Of a stretch of DNA of 64,000 nt, positions 1 to 10,511 are shown piece by piece. The DNA comes from Tribonema minus (taxonomy: Eukaryota > Sar > Xanthophyceae > Tribonematales > Tribonemataceae). Under the pieces are notes generated by a model that saw only the letters and a program-made list of their open reading frames with translations, had not been told where the DNA came from and did not search any database. The stretch's first letter is position 1, and each line of letters starts with the position of its first letter. The position numbers were made by a program, and so were the translations under genes. The stretch spans positions 930,001 to 994,000 of the forward strand of contig JAFCMP010000334.1 of the NCBI GenBank assembly GCA_017506865.1. The letters are read 5' to 3'.

Positions 1-654
1 ATTTACAGAACGCTGCAGCATGGTTGCTGCACGTCACACCGGTCAAGCACAAACATGCGGCAAACAGAAAACAACACGCCACTTGAGCTTGACGTTGACC
101 GTTGATCACCGCCGCAGGCGCGCTCAGCTTCGCTGGCCATCATCATATTATACTCTACACTAGGTTGGGAAGCCTCCTTGAGACGCCCGATGTGCGAAAG
201 TCACCGCAAGTCTGCGTAAAATAGGGTCGCGCCTAGTTGCTGAACGTGCCGGCAGACTGCGGCGGCGAGCACGCCTGCCGTCCGCCATGTTAAGTTCAAA
301 CTTGAGGTTGTGTTGTTGGCGCCGCGCGGGACGAGTGGCGGCAGCGTTTGGCCGAGCTTGTCCTCCGCAGACGCTTCAAGAGAAGGCCGTTGCTGAGCAA
401 TGTGGCTGCCTCAGACGACCGCCTCGCTCACTGCCAGTTCCGGCGCCGGCGCCGCGTGCAGCGCAGCGCCGCCACGCGTTTACCGGCAGCGCTCGGCATT
501 CAAAAAGCGGACGGCGCAGACTTGATGCAGAGCTGCAGGGCAGTCACCACGCTCCGAATTGACAGCCTGAGCGCTCGTGCAGAGGCCCACACAGCTGCCG
601 CATCATGATGCCTCGCACCGGCAGTTGCTGCGCCCGCCGTCCGCCACCTCTGCC

Positions 655-835
655 CGCCTCCTCCTCCTCTGCCGCCGACGCCACTGTCGCCGCTGCGCTG
701 CCGCCGCCGCTGCGCTGCCGCCGCTGCGCTGCCGCCGCCACCGTCGCCGCTGCCACCGCCGCCGCCACCGTCGCCGCTGCCGCCGCCGCCACCGCCACCG
801 TCGCCGCCGCCGCCACCGCCGCCGCCACTCTGCCG
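655..835. repeat. GCC/GCT-rich trinucleotide tract
   Basis: About 180 bp built almost entirely of GCC, GCT, ACC and GTC triplets. It reads as alanine, proline or arginine runs on the + strand and as glycine runs on the - strand. It is an imperfect microsatellite. Nothing shows whether it is coding. Confidence 0.8.
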
Positions 836-1192
836 ATGTTGTCGTTTCTGTTCCGTTGACAGTCGCTGTACGCACGCCTGCGCCGTGTTCAAACACAAAA
901 GAGTCACAAACGGCCGTTCTGGCGTGCAATCAGATCATGGGCACTGCACATTGCTCCAGAGCGCAGTCAATGCATCAGCGCAGGCGGCGCTCACCGCCAC
1001 CTGTATCAGTTTGTGAGCGTCAGGCGCGGAAACTGGTGCTGCCCGCGCTTGCGCCTTTAATGAACGCGGCGCACGGGCGCGCTTGACATGCGTGAGGGCT
1101 GTGGACGTCCACAGGCGCCATCAACATCGGCGGCGACGCAGAGGCACAATGCACCCATCCGTATCAGCCCTAGCTCTGAGCTACTGTGAACC

Positions 1193-1240
1193 TCAGTTAG
1201 AGAGACAGTGGATATGAGTTAGAACGACAGTGAATATGAG
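1193..1240. repeat. Two tandem ~23-bp units
   Basis: The unit GTTAGAGAGACAGTGGATAT is followed directly by a slightly changed second copy (GTTAGAACGACAGTGAATAT). It is one of many short tandem duplications in the window. Confidence 0.7.
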
Positions 1241-1672
1241 GGGTGTCAGCTGGAGCTTTCACAGTAATTGATGCTCCAGACAGCGTACACTGCTTCGCCA
1301 GGATTTCATCATATTCCTTCCTAGTCGGCGCCTCGGCATCAGCCACGGTGCATCCAAAGGTGCGTCGCCCCCATATGTGGCATCTGACGGCTGTTGTTTC
1401 AGCTCTGTTTCAAACTGCCAGCTCAACCATGAGCGCGTCGTTGCCGTAGTGACCAGGCTCATGAATTTGCTCTTGCCGTGAGTGTGCTGGCGAGATGCTT
1501 CTCACTACTTAGACCGCATGAGACAGGCAAGAGTGCACAACACGAATGAGTGTAAGATGGGTCTACAGGGTCGGGCACTGCGTGAGGTCGCATAGGCTTG
1601 CAGCACTGACGTGCCACACCATAGGCCCAGAGATGATGCAGCAGCGCTCACCCTGAACATTCCGCGCCGCCG

Positions 1673-4600
1673 TCAATCGCTGTCCAACTCCAGCACCTCC
1701 ATAGCTCCCGCTGCCACTGCCCCCGCCCCTGCCCCCATGCCCCGCACCGCACCGCCGCCAGCGGCGCCCCTCGCGGGCGGCGTGTCGTCAATGTCTAGAA
1801 CAACCGGCTGCACCGCTGCTGCTGCTGCCGCCGCCGCCACTTGCCCCCGCGCCGGCTGCCGCCGCGTCGGCGGCGTCCTCCGCCCGCGCGCTGCCGCCGC
1901 CGCCCGCGTGCGCGACTTGCCCGGCGGCGATTTGGCCGCTGCCACTCCCGCCGCCGCTGGTGGCGCTGCTGCTGGCGGCGGCGGCAGCAGCGGCGCGACT
2001 GCTGCCGATGGCGGCAGAGGCGTGCATGCGTCGATGACCTGGCCCTCGGCGATGGCGCGGCCTGATGCGCTGAGCGCTGCTGCAAGCGCCGCCGCATCGA
2101 TCGTGACGTCCACGAGGTCCTCGTCCTCGATGTCGCAGTCGGCGGGTGTAGCCGTCTGCGCGAGCGCGCCGTCGAACTCGAACTTCATGCCTGCGGCGGC
2201 CGCAGCATGAGGGTTTGTACGATTTAGGTGAGAGAGCGAGTGCGCGCATCGAGGGCTGAGCGCTGTGCGGTGGCGCTGCTGCCACGCGCGCTGAGCTCGC
2301 GGCGCAGGCCGTGAACGAGGCAGCAGCCTGCACGTGTGCTGCAGCGGTCAGACAGAGCGGTGGGCAGTGGCGCTGCCTCATGTGCTGAGCGCTGAAGCAT
2401 GCGCTGCTGCGCGTGTCACAGGGACCACGCTCTTGAGGTCGCGTGCGGCAGGCGTGACCAGCATGAGCAGGCCGCGCGCGGACTTCAGACTGCGTCACTG
2501 CAGAGGGCGCGCTGAACCCTACGCCTAGCCGTAAGCTCCTGGGCTGGCGATGCATCGTGACCTGGCTGGCGCAGCTGCGATCTGCTGCAACTACGTGCGT
2601 TGAGGCCGCAGACAGTGCTCCGCGGCTGAGCAATACTCAAGTACTTGGCACTGTTCCGCATACAACAGTGCGGAGTGCAATGTCGCTTCAAAACTTAATT
2701 GAAGTTCAGCTTGTGTGGCGCGCGACTTCGATCGCGCACGACGGCAACAGATCAGCGTTCGGACCACGCGCTGCGCAGTGGGGCGGCAGGCGTAACCCCG
2801 CCCCTGAAACTGCTGAGCGTTGAGCAGCGCCAGGGCTCCGGAGGCGTAAGCGGCATCTTGGCGCCAACCTCAACAGTGACCAACAGCGCAACATCTACCG
2901 CCGCCGCCGCCGCCGCCCCTTGCGGCACCACCCACACCAGCAGACAACTCAGACACAGTGTTGTGTGTGTGAGGCATGACCTTCTGGTGCTAGAGCCGCC
3001 GCGCCGCCGCCTCTCACCTTGCGCCGCCGCCGCCGGCAGGCCGAACGTGCTGCACAGCGCCGCGGCGAGCCGTGCGAACGGCGCCCGCGCGCGCAGCAGC
3101 GCCGCCACCCGCGCGCCGTTGTTCACGCGCAGCGCCAGCCGCAGGCGCGCGCCGCCGTCCTCCGCCGCCGCCACCGCTGCTGCCGCCGGCGCCGCCGCGC
3201 GCCGCAGCGGCGGCACCACGTCCCCCGCCCGAATTGCCGCCGCCGCCGCCAGCGCCTCCCGCGGCACGCTGACGTCCACGAGGTCCTCGTCCTCCATGTC
3301 GAGCGCGGCGGGCGTGGTCGCGTGGTCGAGCGTGCCGCCGTCGAAGGTGAACTTGGCGGCGGACGGCGCGCCGGGGAGCGCGTAGCGCGCCCACAGGCGC
3401 GCCGCGAGCGCGCCGAGGGGCGCCGCGAGCGGCGTCGCGGCGGTCACGATGAGCGACTCCGAGTCGTTGAGTCGCAGCTTGAGGGTGATCGTGGGGCCGT
3501 CCTGCACGGCGGCGGCGGCGCGGCGTGCGCGCAGCGCAGCGAACGAAGCGATTATGTGAGGTTGATTGAGGTGCCTGTAGAGGCCGATGGCGCACTGCTA
3601 GCGGCGACAGTCGGCGAAGCTTGGCGCGCGGCAGCGCGTGAACGCGGTCATGCACGACCTAACAATGACAGCATCAGCTGCGGGCTGGTCACTGTGGAGC
3701 GTGGATGTTGTGTGCGGCAGCCTGTAGTCGACATGTACCAATTCGCTTCTTGGAGGCATGCAGCCCTCTGGCACTCAGCAGCAGACGCTCTACCAGCACC
3801 TGGGCGACGACGTTCCTCAGATGCACATCCCACGCGGCTGGTGTGCCCGCATCACAACGGACACGACAAGAGTGGCATCAAGAGCTGCAGCGTCCACCAA
3901 CTCAGACTTTCTCTTGAAGAAGAAATTTATTACATGAAGCAGATCTCTCACCTCGGCGCCGTCGCCGCAGCCCACCGCGCCATCGCCGCCCCCTGTTGCC
4001 GCTGCCGCCGCGCCGCCGCCGCTCAGCACCAGCGCATACCTCCCGTTCTTCTCGAACCCCGCCTGGCGCATGGTGAGGCTCGCGTCGAGCGCGCGGCCGT
4101 CGATGGACACGCTCGTCGCCTCCGCGCTCAGCGGCGCGCCCCCCGGCGGCTGCAAGCACGCGCACGCGGCGGCGTGCACGTCCGCGACGCGCTGCGCGAG
4201 CGACACCTTGAGCGTCGCGCGGCGCCGCGCGACGCCCCCGCGCCACTCGCACTCCAGCGTGAGGAAGCGCTTGGCGTCGACCCTGTCGGCGAGGGACGCG
4301 AGCGCGACGGGGGGGGGTGCCGCGGCGGCGGCGGCGGCGCTGCCGCTCGGCTGCGCCTCGAGGTCCTCCGCGTCCGAGTCCCGCGACTCCCTGATGGCGC
4401 GCCGCAGGTTGCTGATCCTCTGCATGGTGACGCTGGGCTTGCGCTGCGCGGCGTCCAGCGGCGGCGGCGGCAGCGGCAGCAGCAGCAGGTCGTCGTCGTC
4501 GTTGTCGTCATCGCTGAGCGAGATGCCGCACTGTGCGGCGGTGTTGCTGGCGGACGACGAGGCGGCGGTGCGCTGCTGCTCCGCCGCTGCTGCCGGGCTG

Positions 4601-4806
4601 AGGCTGGTGGTGGTGTCGCTGTCGTACGCGGCGCCGCCAGCCGTGGGGCGGCCGCGTTTTTTGCCTCTCTTGCCCTGAGGCTTGAAGCTGTCCATGCTGT
4701 CATCTGAGTCCGACTCAGAGCTCGAGCTGGACGATGCCTTGTGGAGGTTGGACACGAGCTTGGCCCTGTCCTTGACGCAAAACAGGTCGTCATCTGAGTC
4801 TGCCAT
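1673..4806 (-). CDS. Rad60/ESC2/NIP45-like protein with three SUMO-like domains
   Basis: Three exons on the minus strand, 4806-3952, 3501-3018 and 2190-1673, join in phase 0 and then phase 1 through GT-AG introns (donors GTGAGA) into 618 residues. Residues 1-150 are acidic and serine-rich with a basic KRGKKRGRP patch, fitting a nuclear protein. Three ubiquitin-like folds follow at about 181-262, 289-363 and 403-480. The last two share the signature FDG...TP...EDEDLVDV of the Rad60 SUMO-like domain family; the third is split by intron 2. Possible SUMO-interacting motifs lie at 576-582 (VVLDIDD) and at the C-terminus (VLELDSD). Family members act as SUMO-pathway adaptors in genome stability and transcription. 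Known Rad60/NIP45 proteins have two SUMO-like domains, so the first one here, the most divergent, is unusual. The family call is firm; the role is inferred. Confidence 0.85.
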
Positions 4807-6535
4807 ATGTGAACGATGTTTCCAGTGCTGCCACTGGCAAAGGTGATGCAGTTCGCTGCGGCTGCTGTCGCTCTTTGATGGTAAGCAAGTCGTTAGAAAT
4901 GTCAGTTGGTGCCTTCCGCTTGATCAGCCGCGGGACAGAGTGTGCTGTCGATGCTCCTCGTGTGAGATTGAAGCGCAACTTGGCAAAAGTTGCTGCTTCC
5001 GTCGCCCGCGTCGGCACCTGATGGCTCCTGTCACACAGTGAGGTAAAAAAAACTTCAACGCCCAGGCAAAAACTCGATTGGACTGCGAGTCTTACAAGTC
5101 ACTCGAGGATGGATCTCTCATTCATGGCATGCCGAACGGTGCAATGTGAAAGAGAGCCTTTGCAAGTAAGAATGCAAGCAGAAAGGACAATTGATCAGCA
5201 TACTCAACACCACGCGCATTGCCTTGGATGCTGCGCCAGGCCCTTCACGTGGGGGGGCAGGGGGCAGAGGGGGGGAGGGGGGGGGGCATCAGACAAAAAC
5301 AGGATCAGGGCCGCTGCTGGCATACTCAGAGCAGCTAGACACAGACCGTGAGCCCACAGAAATCATCTTTTGGGATTGAAGTCGAGCTGGGGAGGCAAAC
5401 GACATAGAGGGCGACGCACATCCCACCACATTCAAGTTGCATTTGCGGCAGAAACTTCGAGACAACTGAAATTTGATTTTTGAGGCTCAAGTGGCAGTGT
5501 ATGCACAAATCAACCGCACATTTGTGAAACCGATGAAAATGGCATGCATTCTGCAGCTTGTGCATGAGCAGGTGCTGCAGGCAGCAATATACTTCTCACA
5601 GTGGACCTCGGCCATGAGGCAGAACAAAAATCTGCTCAAGCAAGACAGTAAAGAGTGTGTTGTTTCAATAACATGCCATTTGCACGGGTGTAGCATAATG
5701 CACGACTGCGTCTGTTGGGCCCCTGGTACGGTTGCAAAGATGCCCATGGTGCTGTCCATTGCGTTTATACTATTCCTGCCAGCTGAAGATGAAAATGTCA
5801 AACTTGCCGTGGCTGCAAAGGGTGTGGCCAACAAGGCTGCTGAGGTAGGTACCTGAAGTGGCCCAACTGCTTTGCGGCGACCACCGCGGGTAACATCTTT
5901 TCAAAGGTGTGGTAAAAACTTGTAGTCGCTGTGTGCTCATGTCAGCAAGGTCAAGCTGTATAGCCACAGCACTGGCAGTACCTGGCTCGCAAAACCCGCA
6001 TCTGTCACTGCTGGTGGCGCTTGACAGTGCCAGATCTGCTGAATGATCGCGCCGTCCGGGGCCCCCTCTGGACGCGTGCTGCCTGTGACCATATCCTCAC
6101 CCTCATGCGGTCTTGGGCGCGGTGCTCTGCCACTTGGCTCAGGTGCCCTTCACATTCCAACAGCAGCAGCAGCAGCGCCTAACAGCGTGCATTGCGCAGA
6201 CTGCACCAGCCGCAGTCTGAGCACTGACGCCTGCGGCCTACAACTCACACGTGTCAAGCCCGCCCGCACTGCATGAGCGAGGTAACCACGATTGCTCCTT
6301 TGTCTACGACAATGCCCGCGGCATCGCACACATGGTGCCCTATTGGGGCCGTACGATTCGCGCTCCAACTTGTGCAGAGTTTATGCCCGTTGTGCCGTAA
6401 GTTGCGTTCGTGCCCCCCCACGCACTCTGAGCTCCTTGCCACGCCGCCGCTGCTGCGTCTGCTGCCCCTGCCTTGCCGCATGTGTTTCTGCGTTGCCAGC
6501 ATGCTTCCGCTGCGATTGCCACCAGCGGTGCACGC
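4807..6535. other. Spacer between the SUMO-like gene and cyclin gene 1
   Basis: Both flanking genes are on the minus strand, so this holds the 5' region of the first and the 3' region of the cyclin gene. A 127-codon frame at 5473-5856 (+) ends just before a GTAGGT donor-like site but matches no family known to me. The part right of about 6000 resembles the sequence downstream of cyclin gene 2 and belongs to the duplicated block. No promoter element stands out. Confidence 0.5.
5250..5288. repeat. Interrupted poly-G tract
   Basis: Runs of 7 to 9 G separated by single A or C bases fill about 40 bp of spacer. Such a tract can form a G-quadruplex and is also error-prone in sequencing. Confidence 0.75.
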
Positions 6536-8471
6536 CTACGCTGCTCTAGTCCGCTTGGCGCGGGCGCCGGTGGCAGGGCTCCACTGCGTAGCTTTTGACT
6601 CCGCTGGCGTGCTGGGAAGCTCTTCTTTCTGCAGCTCGTCCACGTCCGCGACGGTGGTCGGACTGATGGCCCGCACGCGCTTGGGCTTGACGGGAGTGCC
6701 CTCCACGGCGGTCGTGCTCGCCTCTGCTGCCGCCGTCGCTGCGCTGCTGCTGCTGCTGCTGCTGCCTGCGTCGCCGCCATCACCGCTGCTGCTGAGCTGT
6801 GCCGTCGCTGCGCCACCGTCGCTGCCGCTGCTGCTGCTGCTGCCTGCGCTGCCGCCATCACCGCTGCTGCTGAGCTGTGCCGTCGCTGCGCTGCTGCCGC
6901 CGCAGCTGTTGCTGCTGCTGCTGCTGCCACCTGCGCCGCCGCCATCACCGCCGCTGCTGAGCTGTACCGTCGCTGTGCCGCTGGCGCTGGTGCTGCTGCT
7001 GCTGCCGCCTGCGCTGCCGCCGTCACCGCCGCTGCTGAGCTGTGGCGGCGCCAGCAGCCGCTGGAGCAGCTCGCAGCACCGCTCAACCAAGGACCAGGCC
7101 GCTGGCGGCATCGCGCAGCACGCGCGCACGTGTAGCTCGAGCGCGTCAACATCCGGCAGCCGCACACGCCGCGCTGCGGTGATGAGCGCTGCTGCGCCGA
7201 GCACCGCCGCGCTGCGGTCCATGATGGCGCGCTCTAACAGCGCCGCGTGCAGCAGACGGTAGGCCTCACTGCGGACGTGCTCACACAGCTTTGCCTTGGT
7301 GTCGGCGATGGCGGCAGCGACAGCGGCAGTGAGGCCGGTGGCGTCAGACGCGTCAGCGTCAGCAGCAGCGGCGGCAACTGCGGCGGCGGCAGCTGCGGCG
7401 GTTCTCAGGAATTGCGTTGGCGGAGCTTCAGCGGCGCAGCGCACGATGGCAGCGCGTGTGCAGGATTCTGCCATGGCGGCGGCGGGGGCGCCTGCGGCGG
7501 TGTCGCCGGCACCGGCGCCGGGTGCATCGTCGGCTGCCGGTAGCTCTGGGGCGCGTTCCCAACAACGCAGTGCGGTTGCGCACAGGCCGTCAAGTATGTC
7601 CACCGCGAGGACCGGAGCAACTTTATACTTGTGCGCATGCAGGATGCAGTACTCTGCGTGCCGGGCGTGGTGCGTGTGGTAGGAGGAGGCTGACATTTCC
7701 TGCATGAGGCCCTGCGCCAGACGAACAAGAGAGACAAAGTCAGAGGCACCGCCAGATCTGGTCTACTTCAGCGTACACGTGTTGTGATGTACCGTTCGCA
7801 AAAAACATTGTGTGATAGGCAAACATGCATCGCAGCCGCTTGCAGGCTGCAAACTTTCATCGTGGGAATCGTCGGAGGCAGTGCTGTTTTCAGCCTGCAT
7901 ACGAAAACCTGGCAGTGGATTGAAGTGCGACTTTCGGAGAAGGCCATGTAATCATGCAGAAGCCACTGATCTTCTTGTAAGTAAATCACAACTTGATAAA
8001 TTTTTTGCAGCCACATGTTGTGCACATGCTTCTCAAGCACAATGCAAGGAAGGTGCTTACAGCTTTTGCTCAAGCTCTGAAATTCGACCCGTGGTGACGC
8101 TTGTAGCTCACCAGCGTCAGGATGCCGTCCTCCAGCTTTGATGCGATCATGAGGCAGGTGATGGCGGCAAGGCGTGTCAGGTTCCCATCGCTCCTGGTCG
8201 TGCTGTCGATGGAGGAAAATCTGTCGAGCAAGTTGACAGCCAGCGGCACCGTTCGTGGGGACAGGCGTAACTCGTCGGCAGCGGTGTTGTACCACGTGAC
8301 CAGGGCCGCACGCATCTCGAGAAAGGATCTGCTCAGCCCAGAACAGCGCTTGCAAGGCTGATGTTTGGGCTCAGCTGCGCGCGCCAGATCGGCCTTGAGC
8401 AGTCGTGCGTGATCGGAGGTGCCAATGAAGAGAGCAGCGTCGGAGGTCACAAAATCGGCAGTGGCGACCAT
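6536..8471 (-). CDS. Cyclin-box protein, duplicate 1
   Basis: Exon 1 (8471-8112) and exon 2 (7711-6536) join in phase 0 through a GTGAGC...GCAG intron to give 511 residues. The cyclin N box spans about residues 45-150: MRAALVTWY matches the conserved MRxxLVDWL helix, then come LSPRTVPLAVN, LLDRFSS and AITCLMIASKLED, and the box continues after the splice with the helix holding KYKVAPVLAVDIL. The Arg and Lys/Glu positions used to contact a CDK are present, so CDK binding is likely. An alanine-rich second helical region follows, then a Ser/Gly/Ala repeat region, then a basic tail with TPVKPKRVR, a possible CDK site or nuclear localisation signal. It does not fit cleanly into cyclin A, B, D or E. 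It is the left unit of a tandem duplication with 10512-12112. Confidence 0.8.
6735..7050 (-). repeat. In-frame minisatellite in cyclin gene 1
   Basis: Four tandem units of roughly 80 bp encode variants of QLSSSGDGGSAGSSSS between the cyclin fold and the C-terminal tail. The paralog at 10512-12112 has a single unit at the same place, so the array expanded after the duplication or shrank in the other copy. The high GCT/GCC content makes slippage likely. Confidence 0.8.
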
Positions 8472-10511
8472 TGACGCTGCCCCTGCAAGCCAAAGCCACT
8501 GGTGTTGGTGAAATTAGGATTGCTGCTTGCTCGTGAGGCAGCGAGACTGCTTTTGCTGCTCGGATCGCTTTCAGCTTCGCTTCCTGCTGCGAATGCTTTC
8601 AGCTTCGCTTCCTGCTGCGAATGGATCTTTGTTTGCAACGAAAAAGTTGCGTTCTTCAAGTTGCCCAATTGCTGCAGATGATGAATGACAGCTGCGAAGC
8701 AGTCACTTGCTGGGCAGAATGACACCTGTTGGCGATCGTTGGTGGCCGTTCTATCTCCGTCCGCGCTTCACGCGAGGTCAGAGCAAAACTTTTCGCACTT
8801 CAACTTCAAAGTGTGAACTTCAACTTCAAGTCAGTGCACAGGTGTGCTGACAACATCGTTGCATTAAAATTGGCTGAGCACAAATTTATGTCACTGTGGT
8901 GCATCACTTCACTCCCATAGGGCGCAGGTAATTTCCAACAGTTCAAACATGCTGGATAAACAGGAGCCAGTGAACATGAATGTGACACACATCTCACCGC
9001 ACACACACATTGCGCAAGGCAGAAGACTTCGTGTTGGTGATTTCAAAGACTTCAGCAAATCTGGTGCCACGGCAGTTGAACATATGGCGGTGTTCGCATT
9101 CTAAAAACTGCATGCACGCGTCTGAACTAGATGAGGATGACATGCATTCTGCAACTGATGCACAAGAAAATGTTATGTCTTGCCTACACATGCATGAGAT
9201 CTAGATCAAACAAGCAAGGGACACATGGCAAGATGGTGTGAGCCATATATTAACTTACCAGGGGCGTGGAGAGGAAGGAGCCAGCAGCAGTCAGCGCACA
9301 GACCAGTAGGATGAGAGATGCCTGGCCAGGGATGCTTACAGGGAGATGTCTCTCTGCAAGCCAGGTGATCTGACTTCAGCTCAGACCCCCCAGCGTGACC
9401 CCGTATCTTCAGGTCAACGTCACTGGTACTTCAAGACCTAATAGTAATCTGCACCCTGGCCATGACAAAAATGTTGCACGCAGTACAAATGCTGAGAGCA
9501 GCAGGGCACCATTCATCATGGCCTTTGCAAACCAGCGCAGACAACAACACGTGCACACCGCATGACGGCAAATAATGCATTGCTCAGACAACGTGCCGTC
9601 TTTACGAGTGTGCTGTAATGCATGCCTAAAGCTACATCTGTTGCGCACAGCGCAGGCCCTGACACGGTCACCATGATGCGCAGGGAGTCGTACATGCCCC
9701 GTGCCCACTGCAACCACATCCTCTATATTTGAAGCTCATAATTGCCATGCTTACCGCCCACGAAGGAAGTGTGTCCACCTGCTGAGGCACCTGCGAAAAT
9801 GAAGGCACCTCATGGCTACCACCAATAACGTCGTGTGGACACGTACATATGCCGCCCCGTCACCATGTCAACTTCTTGTCACGCAGCTTTGGCTCTTGGA
9901 CAAGGCTCAGATCTGTCGCCGCTAGTGGCGGTTGACATTGCCAGACTGCTGAACGATGATCCCACCCGCCGCAAAGCGCGTGCTGCCTGTGCTCAAATCC
10001 CCAATTTCACGCAGACTTGAGCGCGGTGCTCCGCCACATTGCTCAGATGCATGGCGCTCTCTCACTGCAACAGCAGCTTCCCCTGCGCAGATCGCACCCC
10101 CGTCTTAGCCCGAGCGCTGGCGTTTGTGTCTTGAAATCTGGACTTGCCTTGCTCATACGAATCCCTCTGCCGTTGCTCCCGTGTTAAGATGCTCTACGCA
10201 GTGCGCAAATGGTGCCGCGCTGAGGCCCCACGACAGCTGCAATTTCGCCCACTCGGCTGAAGCAACAGCTACATCGGTCGTGGTAAGTTGTGCAGATCCC
10301 CCCAGGCGCAATGTGGCAAAGGAATGCGTAACGTGCCCATTCCACCCACCCGTATTGAGCTCCTGAGCGCGCTGCCACCGGCACCGCTGCCGCCTCTGCT
10401 GCCCTCTGCTGCCGCCTTCTCGCTTTGGTTTCTGCATCACATGTGCGCACTTGGCGCCTTTCCCCACAACTGCCACCGCTGCCACCGCCGGCAGTGTCGC
10501 ACCGCGCGCAC
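8472..10511. other. Spacer between the two cyclin duplicates
   Basis: This holds the 5' flank of cyclin gene 1 and the 3' flank of cyclin gene 2. The left part up to about 8765 matches the 5' flank of the other copy (about 12113-12370), and the part right of about 9890 matches the 3' flank of copy 1. The central part, about 8770-9890, is AT-richer single-copy sequence in which I see no gene. Confidence 0.6.
8567..8622. repeat. 28-bp tandem duplication
   Basis: Two identical 28-bp units starting GCTTTCAGCTTCGCTTCC lie head to tail just upstream of cyclin gene 1. The corresponding place in the second duplicate (about 12205) has one diverged unit, so this duplication is recent. Confidence 0.85.

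Larger units (their letters stand above)
1..1672. other. GC-rich stretch with no supported gene
   Basis: No reading frame here can be tied to a splice model or a known family. Several frames are open between about 287 and 1086 on both strands, but this is what a GCC-rich low-complexity tract produces. An exon of a gene lying further left cannot be excluded. Confidence 0.5.
6000..8765. repeat. Large tandem duplication, unit 1
   Basis: About 2.8 kb carrying cyclin gene 1 and both flanks. The order of recognisable segments (downstream flank, exon 2, intron, exon 1, upstream flank ending near GTTGGCGATCG) is repeated at about 9890-12370. Exons are clearly more similar than intron or flanks. Boundaries are approximate. 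Confidence 0.7.

Noticed and set aside
500-907. Glycine-rich protein on the minus strand
   Set aside because: It reads through an imperfect GCC microsatellite; all six frames look equally biased and no splice model supports it.
3019-4707. 562-codon open frame on the plus strand
   Set aside because: It is antisense to exons 1-2 of the SUMO-like gene, crosses its introns and is extremely Arg/Ala-rich; the minus strand has clear domains and splice phases.
6273-7262. 329-codon leucine-rich open frame on the plus strand
   Set aside because: It is the complement of the cyclin 1 Ser/Gly minisatellite; the leucines and prolines come from CTG/CCG complements of the repeat.
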